A stretch of 64,000 bases of DNA, taken from assembly GCA_025331125.1 (NCBI GenBank), contig JAOALB010000170.1:1-64000 (forward strand). The letters are read 5' to 3'. This stretch comes from Mycogone perniciosa. Taxonomy: Eukaryota > Ascomycota > Sordariomycetes > Hypocreales > Hypocreaceae. Numbering within the stretch: position 1 is the stretch's first letter; each line of letters starts with the position of its first letter. The notes beneath the pieces were generated by a model that was given only the letters and a program-made list of their open reading frames with translations, had not been told where the DNA came from and ran no database searches. Both the position numbers and the translations under genes were made by a program. Positions 56,232 through 64,000 of this stretch are shown one piece after another.

Positions 56232-59200
56232 TTATTCCGTCCCCTTGAGCGCCGCTCGCAAGCTCACCATCTCGCGCTTCAGCCGCGTGTTCTCCCTCTT
56301 CATGCGCGCCAGCTCGTCTCCCTGCGCCTTGAGTTTGGCAACCAACTCCTCCTGGTCTTCCCTGCCCCTGCCCTTGAGTGCCTTGACAATCTTGGCCAGC
56401 TCGCTGTTGAATCTCTCGTACAGCAACTCATTTTCCGCGACGGCTTCCTTGTGCAACTGGTCAACGGCGCGTAGCTTGGTCTCCGTTGTTTTGAGACTCA
56501 TGTCCACCTCATGTTGAAGCTCATCTTGTCTCTCGTGAAGCTCTTGGATTACAGACGGGATCCTGTCTTCCAACGACCTGACCGAAGCTGCCAGTCGTCG
56601 TACATCAACAGATGGTGGGCCAGACAGACTGGTGCTGCCGACTCGCGCCATTTCCTCTCCAATCTTGGAAAGCTCTGATTGCAACGCCGCGTCGGCTTCA
56701 CCCACTGCCCGCTTCTCGGTCTGCAGTCGCTCTCGAAGCTTCTGGGGGGACTGCAGGCGAAGTTTCTGTGCTCCAGATCGAGTTGGACTACCAGGTACCC
56801 GCGTCGGTGAATCGCCACCCGAGGTTCCCGGCCGCGATGGCCTCAGCGTTGGGATATTCGATGACGAAAACGTTTTGGAGTGCCTAGGCAGCCTAGATGC
56901 CGAGTCCTGTCTGATAGGCGAATCCTGTCTAATTGGTGACCCCGACCTTATTCGTACGCTGCCGAACGGGTCTGAAATAGCTACATTCTCCTTCTGTCGA
57001 GATGTTTTTAGGGTATGAGAAGACGGGGGGCTGATTGGAATTCTCGAGGGAGAGACTGTCTTGGGGCTGGAATTGACCTTCCCTGACGTTTCCTTCGCCG
57101 TCTGAAGAGGCTGGGGAGGCTCGTCCTCAATGGTAGCATTCGCCATCAGCGCCTTGAGATCTGACAGGGAGCTGCGTCTCTTCTTCTTTGATGGCTTTGG
57201 AGGTGGCTGTTCATGAGCAGGCTCTCCAATGGTATCTAGGGGGAACTCCATGCGATGTGAGCTCGTCGGTCTCTGGATATCCTCGAAGGCAGTAGCAACA
57301 TGAGGTCTATCTCGAGACGCGGGCCGACGCTGCATGAACCTCTTCTGTAAACTACTATCATCGATAGACCGCGCGTGGCTCATCACATGGCTCATTGAGG
57401 CCCTGGACAAGCTCTGGGACTCGCCAGTAGCGGGATTCCGATGCTTGCTCAGACTTCGCCAAACTGAGTTGCGGTCATCTCTAGAGTTTTGTCGCAGGAG
57501 CATATCAAAACCAAACTTACGCCGCAGTGACGACGTATTGGACGTAATAGATGCGGTATGTGACTTGCTTGTACTGCGTGTAGTCGAGTGAAGGACTTCG
57601 GCTCCGGGATCAGTTAGATTGAAGCTGTTGTTGAGACTAGAGTCTCCGAATATCCTGTCACAGTCCTCGACAAGACGATCCAGTAAGTTGATATAGTTCG
57701 CAGCCGAACCATCAACGACGAGCAGCTCCGCAAACGCAAGCGTAAGCGCACCGCGATCGCTGTCATTGCCACACCCATCCAGGAGGTCAGCTAGCAACTT
57801 GATAAGAGCAGTGAAGGCTCGTCTGTTTTGAGGCGCCAAATCCTTGAATAGGAATTTGACGAAGTCTGCAAACTCTCCCGGTACTCTCTTATTGGCTCGC
57901 TCCTGCAGTGTATCGAGCAACTGTACTGTCACAACGGATCCCATCTGTTCCGCCCAAGCAATACGTAAGAAGTTCTCAAAAGCCGTGAAGACAACTTCGG
58001 TCCCAACATCATTTGCAGCTTCGTACTCGAATGGGTTTTCAATGAGCCGATTATACAGGTCGTTCACCAAGAGTTCATCAGCCATTGCCCTGTGTAGGAG
58101 TGTCCTGCCGATAATAGCCCCCTTTCGACACTGAAGTGCGGCTGTAAATCCCGTAAAGGTCTGCTCCAGTCGTACAAGAGGGTTCTCGGGTGGCGCCTCG
58201 TCAATCATGCGGCGTTCGCCATCTCGGCCTCTGATGGAGCCATACATAGAGTGATAGCTACTGGCACGGTGGAGTGATGCTTGGCGTTGGGGTTTTGTTT
58301 CCGCAATAGACGTCTCGGAGGTGTTGTTGGAGCCGCCACCCCACAAGCTTGAAAACAGCTTAACTGGAGAGGCTGCTAAGAATGATCGTGTTTTCTCGGC
58401 GCGATTGGATAGACACAAAGTTCGTAGTATTTTGGAATAGTAGGATACCATAGGAGCGGCCAGGTTCCGGTTGGAAACATTAAACTGAGTGCTAAGCAGT
58501 TGCATGACTAAAATATCGTTAGCATACAGGCACTTCGATATAAACTGGGCAAATTAGCTTAGCAAAACTTACTTCGACGTGACATGGTTGGTAGAAAGTC
58601 TTCCAAGGCGACATCATCCTGGAATTGCTTCCCATTTAACCCCACGGTAAGCACGGAAACCCGTCTCAGGTCATTGCTCGTCACGTTGATCACAACCTCA
58701 ACACCGTAATGTCCCACTGGCGCCCCCTTGGTCCCTTGCTCATGGTCGACAACTACCCTGATTGGAGCAGGCTCCCGTCGACCCTCAATGAGTTGGTCAG
58801 CACCTTCTTGAAACATCGCAGCATGGAGTCCCAGGTTATTCTCAGGCATGTGAACAGACCGCAATGTCCAGCGGGCATCCTCTCGCTCAGTCTCAGAGAA
58901 CCGTGCCTCAACCCGGGCCTTGACGACGTCCTCGCTCCATTTTGCTGCCTTGCCCTCGAATGATTCTTGTAGAAGGAAGCAGCGCGATGTGACAGATTTG
59001 CTGACCCTATGCTCACCGGCATGTACGCCTTTCATCTCCTGAGTAGACGTCATCCAGACCAAGTGGCCGTCCACCGATTCCGTGAAGCGCAAGTCGGCAA
59101 GGTTGTGCCATCCGGTGAATACAAACTCATACATGGCAGGGCCGCCAGCGGCGTTAGTCATTGATATGAGCAGTTCAGCGGCAGAAGGCTTATCGATTTC

Positions 59201-60811
59201 TCGCAGAAGGTCCCGACCGGTCATGCCATTTTCTCCCGTCTTTCTTAATATGACAATACAGTCTGAGAACAAGAGGAAAACGCCTGGATCATCTGAATGA
59301 TCAAGTGATGCCTGGAAGGGTGGGGCCAGCTCGATGAAGTCGGCTGCAAGAATAAGACGCCCCTGGGGTTCAAAGTCCCTGGGCCATGACTCAACCATAT
59401 TTCGAAGTCGATTGGCGACATGTGGCTTGTCCGGAAGGGGGTCATCCATTGAGCAGATGTTGGTAATGATGTCTCGCGCCCTGAGCATAGGTTGTAGGGC
59501 AGAGTGGGTAATGGGTAAAGATGCGACAATTTGATCGATGAGCAGGCTATACCGGGGCAGTCTCTGTACTGGCTCGATAAGAATTGACCGAATGGTCTGT
59601 TCTCCTGCCTGGTTCACTCGCTGTCTGAAACTCGACTGCTGGTCAAGAAAAGAGTTGAGTAGCGTGGGGAAGTGCTGGCTCGCCTTGATGTAGTCTTGGT
59701 AACACTCGGTAAACTTGGGAAACCACTCCAGAAACAATCTTGCGATCGGTAATGCGCCGAGCGGGTCCTTTGTCCGGGACATGTGCCTGGGATTGATTGT
59801 CGGCATCTCCATGTCCCTCGCGGCCTCTTCTTCTGTCTCATCCATGATTCTACGCAGCTCCTCCATAAAAGCAGAGTTGACCTGCAGTATGCGGTCGGCA
59901 GATGTTGGGAAGAGCCTTTCCAGCTCCTCTTCAGAAGGGCTCAGGCTCTCGGGTTGCCGTCTCTTTGCGCATTCTCGAAAGTCACTAGCAATGCTCTGTA
60001 CTAATTCGCGCACCTTCATGACATAGCGCTCTTCCGTATCGACCAACTCTCCCAGCTTCATCCGTAGCTGAATCTTCTGATCTTTTGTAAATGCCTTGTT
60101 CCTGTTGAGCGGCGTCGGTTTTGACGGCGCACGCCTCAGCTTGCTCGTCGGTAGGAATACCGGCTCGCCGAACAGCTTGACCAAGGGCGTGTAGCCTCCA
60201 TATTGTCGTAACGTCGGGTCCAGAATATCATCCTCGTCATCGGGTACGTCATCGAGATCAGAGGGTGGCAGTTGCACGATTGCCCCGGGCGGCAGAACAA
60301 AGTCGATGTCCACGTTGCTGATATGCTGAGTCTGTAGCGCCTCCTCCAGTGTGGTGATGACATCGGCCGTATTCTCACTCTTCGCCATCTCCTTAACCAA
60401 ATCCGCTGCATGCTGCTCCCCAAAAAGCGCAGGCGCACTGCCTGGTCTCCTCCCCCTCGTGGGATACGTCGTCCGGAGATGGTTCTTGATATTGTCGGGT
60501 AATTCAGAGAAGTATCGGAACAGTCCAAAGGCCAGGCCACGGTACACCTCGTCGCCCTGGAACTCCCGCGGGAGATAGTTGACGACGCTGTAGAAGGGCG
60601 AGCTCGGCGAAATGGTAATGCGCGGGAACGATTGGAAGCCGGCCGGGGTGAAGACATGGACCTGGACTCGAGAGCTGTTGAGCGTATAGTTGGCCGTCGT
60701 CGAAGGGCCGTGGAAGATCAGGACAGGCAGATGGCCGAGCAACGGGTCGGAAGCATGGTAGAGGGCGACGTGCTCGGGCGAGAACGCCAGGTCGTCCGTA
60801 ACACGCACCAT
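56232..60811 (-). CDS. BUD3: BUD3-type Rho guanine-nucleotide exchange factor
   Basis: Two exons, 60811-58573 and 58507-56232, joined across a 65-nt intron (GTAAGT, TGCTAAC branch site, TTTTAG), give 1504 aa; the join reads FLPTMSRRIMQLLSTQ. The N-terminal Bud3 block (SDPLLGHLPVLIFHGPSTTANYT) leads to a DH domain at about 249-455 with its signature LIEPVQRLPRYSLLIDQI at 411-428. A PH-like region follows to about 630. The middle is helical (to about 1000), then a long Ser/Pro/Arg-rich disordered part with SPIRQDSPIRQD repeats, and a C-terminal coiled coil (about 1390-1500). In filamentous fungi Bud3 activates Rho4 at septation sites. The start ATG was taken as the first in frame. Confidence 0.92.
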
Positions 60812-61654
60812 GGTCTCGTCAATGGGCCGCGCTCATAGCCCAGCCCGATTGTGTGAATTGGCGATGATGGTGCGGGGGAAGCCAAAGCTGCCTTGCCTTG
60901 CCTGGCTGGGGCTGGTCTGCGGTCTCTCCCTTCGACTGTTGGCTAGAGGACGAGACGAGGTCTGTTTTCACACTTGACACAAGGCACAAATCCCAACAGC
61001 CATACGACTGTTGCGGCATGGGGGGTGGGAGGGTGTGTGGGCCTGGCCAGGTCCGTCTTAGAAAGTAAACATCGGGAATCGCGTGGGTGTTTTTGTGGCT
61101 TGCGAGAAATCGATGGTTGGATCTCAAGGCTGAACTAAGGGAGACAAAGACCGAAATTCCACCTGCACAATGGAATAGAAAAAGAAGAAGGAGAAGAAAA
61201 CAAGTCGCAGTCGGAAATTATACGTATGTACAGAAAGTAATGGCGATGATATGATGAGGGGATGTTTGTGTTTTTGTCTACATATGTCTGTATCAACCAT
61301 CTAGCATCCAAATGGACATCGGACCCGGAAGATTTGCAGCCCGACACTCTCACTCACAGAAGAGTCACAGCTGTTGTCCATGTTTCACAAGCGCCCCGGC
61401 AACGGGTTACGGGCTGCGCCGCAGGAGCTATTTTAGGCACTCTGCCCGCTGTAAACACTGGAGCTGAAGCCCTGAGGGGCGGCTCCATCCACTATGGCCC
61501 GCGTGGGAGCCTGGGAGGAACCCCCTAGGGAACCCCGCTAGTTGTTTGTCCCTTGTCGCAGCAAATCGGGCGGCATGACGTCTGTGGATTTTGCTTTTCG
61601 ACCATCGACCTCCATAGGCACGGAGCATAGTATTCTCGAATTCGGCATCCCGCA
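60812..61654. other. divergent intergenic region, BUD3 / DCC1
   Basis: Shared upstream region. A purine-rich run (AGAAAAAGAAGAAGG) lies near 61175-61200. Short frames at 61262-61528 lack domains. No gene is called. Confidence 0.6.
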
Positions 61655-62088
61655 ATGTCCAGTCAGACAGAGGGCATCCCACTGCATCATGCCCCAGACG
61701 GCGTAGGCTACCGCCTGATCGAACTCCCTCCAGAGGTGCAATCGCTCCTGGAATCCGAGAACCCACCAGCGTTCGTTGTCCCCCGTCTCAACATCTCACA
61801 TCACATCCGCACTCACTCTTTCTACCATCTAGACTTACTCTCGAGTCCTCTGACACCTCTGCTCTTCTCAAGACTCCAGAAAGGACTTACTCCCTCCGCC
61901 AAAAGAACACGTCCAACTCCATGATCATCCTCTCCACATCAACGCAGCAGCAGGGGATAGCCGCCATTTCCACCATCCGTGAGACCGTCGAGCTCGAGCT
62001 TGTGCGCGAGCCCCCTGTTAGCAGCGGCAAACTCATGAATACTGGGAGCAAAGGCAAATGGCATGAAAGATTTGGCAAAGGTCGATAA
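61655..62088 (+). CDS. DCC1: DCC1-like sister-chromatid cohesion protein, very short
   Basis: Two exons, 61655-61770 and 61833-62088, with a 62-nt intron (GTTCGT to ATCTAG), give 123 aa. The N-terminal Dcc1 hallmarks are present: GYRLIELPPEVQSLLESENPP, then after the splice SALLKTPERTYSLRQKNTSNSMIIL, and TIRETVELELV. The family is normally about 330-400 aa with several winged-helix domains after this point. Here the protein ends after a 30-residue basic tail (GSKGKWHERFGKGR), and no continuation is seen downstream. Dcc1 with Ctf8 and Ctf18 forms an alternative clamp loader at replication forks. This copy either is truncated, has an internal deletion that kept the natural tail, or is a lineage-specific short form. 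Confidence 0.75.
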
Positions 62089-62600
62089 TCTCAGGCTCTA
62101 GTAATGATATGAGAAACCAAATTTACTTCACCCCAATGGTTACGAGAATAGATATACATGTAAAGAAAGGTCACCTTTTTATTATCATCAACGATTCCCT
62201 AGTTTCTAGTAATTCTCATGGCAATCATCATCATTATAAACAAATACAGGAAAGCCTGACCAACGCCATCCGTCGTTTGATGAAATTCCAACGCAACGCA
62301 TATTCCTGATGTTGAGTCTCGGGTATCAAGTTCCGAAATAGTATCAACCAAGTCAAGAGAGCTGGCAAATCATTGCATCCACAGTTCTCCTCCTTGTCAG
62401 CGTTGAGGTCGCGGTGAACGGCATCAGTGTTTCCTGAACGCATCACAACTCCCGCGCCTCCCAGAATCGCAGTCGTGGTTATACCTCGAAACCATGTACC
62501 ATACCCAACCAACTTATGCCGTATATTCAATGATGGCGAGCTGACGCCATGGCCGACTCCATTCATACAGCTCCTATTAATTGGGCTGCCAAAGTTACAG
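62089..62600. other. convergent spacer, AT-rich
   Basis: Between the short DCC1 and the RBR gene. Base composition becomes more AT-rich around 62100-62350. None of the missing DCC1 domains can be read on either strand. No repeat or mobile-element end is seen. Confidence 0.55.
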
Positions 62601-64000
62601 CTACTGATTGGGATTCTCCTGCATCCCTGAACCAGCCGCAAGCCTCATCGATCGACGAACACTCGGTTGCTCCAGAACAGGAGGTCTGATGTTTAACATC
62701 CTGGGATTAAGATGCGGAGGCCGCGAATTCAGATTCTGATAATAAATAGGTCTTGGCCTCTGCTGAGCGAGTTGCCCTGTGACAGCACTGGGAAATGCTG
62801 AGTCGATCTGGGCCCGAGCATTCGCCATTTCGACCTTTTCCAGGTCTCCTCTCAGTTGCGCTATTTCTGCAGCGTACTCTGCCCTCCGCTGTATCTCTCC
62901 GTTTGCAAGGTTCATCGCGTATTGTTGGCACATATCCGCTGCCATCTCAAGTCGGCGTTGCATTCCATCCGCGATCGCGTCTTGAACCCCGAGGTCCTGT
63001 GGACGTCCATTGGCGTTTACTGGCACATTCCCATTGGCCTGCTGTCTTTCTCTTACTATCCCTACTCCTCTCCCGGCATACCGGTCTCTTGCCCGTTCTA
63101 ATGCTATGATATTCCTCACCACCTGGGCCTGATCTCCACTCAATGACCCTGGTCGGGGTGCATTCGCATTCATCGCGGCAATCCCAGGCAGTTGTTGTGG
63201 TTGAGCTGCTGGGAACTGCACAGGAATGTACGGAGGTGCTCCTCCAACATGGGATCTATTGACAGCATTCCGAGGGCGAAGACGTCGGCCAAAATCGGGA
63301 GCCGGTATGATGGGTATAGGATAGTTCACACGCTCAAGCTCTGCTGCAATTGGCTGCGCTGCAACTGGTTGTGCCAAAGCTTGCTGTGCCGGAGTCATCG
63401 CTCCCTGATCTGGGTCCTGCGGTACTGGCACGGGCATTCCTTGTAGCATGGCGGCTATTCGGGGGAGGACTAAGCGGTTTCTCTCCGCGTTGGCGTGTTC
63501 GGGTAGGACCTGCTGCTCTGCCACGGCCGCCTGATACCTCCGGTGATTGTGTTGTACTTGAGCTACTCGTCTGACTGGGGCCCGGCGTCGCTGATCCGGT
63601 GATACCGTCTTGGACATTTTAATCTGGAGACACTCAGGGTCTACCTCGGGGTTCAGTTTGACTATCTGCTCCCTCGTTTTCTGTTCAGCTTTCTGAACTT
63701 CTCGCCTGTGGCGAGTTTCGACATCGTCGTCAAATAATGGGCAATTGCCCTTCATGCCACCTCGACTCGGATCGTTGAAGTGAGTGTAGTTGCAGGACTT
63801 GGAGCAGACGTAGCATTGGACATTCTTACAACCTGCGCGCGTACACATCATTTTGTTACATCCATGCTCTTTGATAAACGGAGTGCCACCTGGAGCAAAA
63901 TGTCAGTGAGCTGTCCAATCATGGATAGGGGTCAACGTACATTTATTGCACTTTCGTATCATAGCTGCCGACATGGCTTCTTCGATTTTCCGTCTGAGAG
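62601..64000 (-). CDS. RBR (RING-IBR-RING) E3 ubiquitin ligase, C-terminal part
   Basis: The gene runs off the right edge. The visible exons are 64000-63941 and 63889-62601, joined across a 51-nt intron (GTACGT, CTGAC-type branch site, CTCCAG). The join restores a zinc-binding block: AMIRKCNKCGTPFIKEHGCNKM, CTRAGCKNVQCYVCSK, and a distal C/H cluster (YTHF, NCPLFDDD). The spacing and the HGCNKM motif match the IBR/RING2 end of RBR ligases, closest to the RNF216/TRIAD3 type. A basic linker, a long Gln/Pro/Ala-rich region and a short coiled coil (EYAAEIAQLRGDLEKVEMA) make up the other 340 residues. RBR ligases pass ubiquitin through a thioester cysteine in RING2. Fungi often carry several such genes. 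Confidence 0.82.

Noticed and set aside
58508..58572. Boundary between the two large minus-strand frames read as two separate genes
   Set aside because: A GTAAGT donor, TGCTAAC branch site and TTTTAG acceptor join them in phase into one BUD3-length protein.

Overview
The window is nuclear DNA of a filamentous ascomycete (Pezizomycotina). The evidence is the gene set (BEM1, BUD3, VPS36, RAD4, REV7, a Zip2/SHOC1-like meiotic protein, an RTA1-type membrane protein), the many short introns of about 48-80 nt with GTRNGY donors and CTAAC/CTGAC-type branch sites, and intergenic spacers of 0.3-3 kb. A eurotiomycete-like fungus is my best guess, but the order cannot be fixed from sequence reading alone. 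I found no tRNA, rRNA, transposon or CRISPR-like array.

Layout from left to right. 0-9 kb: DDB1 (-), a Zip2/SHOC1-like protein (+) and an R3H-associated-domain protein (-). 9.8-17.8 kb: a PQ-loop membrane protein (-), a WRAP53/TCAB1-type WD40 protein (+), a mucin-like single-pass surface protein (-) and an RTA1-like seven-helix protein (-). 19.7-26.2 kb: a YVC1-type TRP calcium channel (+) and a dipeptidyl-peptidase-5-type S9 peptidase (+). 27-35.5 kb: an unrecognised 633-residue protein (-), a small conserved membrane protein (+) and the polarity scaffold BEM1 (-). After a long 3.3 kb spacer, 38.8-44.6 kb: a Thp3/LENG8 SAC3-domain protein (-), VPS36 (+) and a CENP-B-type helix-turn-helix protein (-). 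46.4-51.2 kb: ATP synthase subunit k (-), an MTP18-type mitochondrial protein (+), a CUZ1/ZFAND1-type AN1 zinc-finger protein (+) and an FtsJ-like methyltransferase with a one-base frameshift (-). 51.8-62.1 kb: RAD4/XPC (+), REV7 (+), the Rho exchange factor BUD3 (-) and a very short DCC1 (+). The right edge cuts an RBR (RING-IBR) E3 ligase gene (-).

Most of the genes are housekeeping genes that do not form one pathway. There is nevertheless a loose concentration of genome-maintenance genes: DDB1, RAD4, REV7, DCC1, the Zip2-like protein, the telomerase-linked WD40 protein and a CENP-B-like DNA-binding protein. Polarity and septation are represented by BEM1 and BUD3, and mitochondria by ATP19 and MTP18. 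The exon structures were built by hand by matching reading frames, splice sites and family conservation; for all complete genes except the frameshifted methyltransferase the joined exon lengths are multiples of three.

I see no clear undescribed multi-gene system. The strongest unexplained signal is a family of 9-bp words, TACTCCGTA/TACGGAGTA and TACTTCGTA/TACGAAGTA, which occurs at least 19 times and only between genes. Next come the frameshifted methyltransferase, the shortened DCC1, the two-codon first coding exon of BEM1 and the free-standing CENP-B-type protein.
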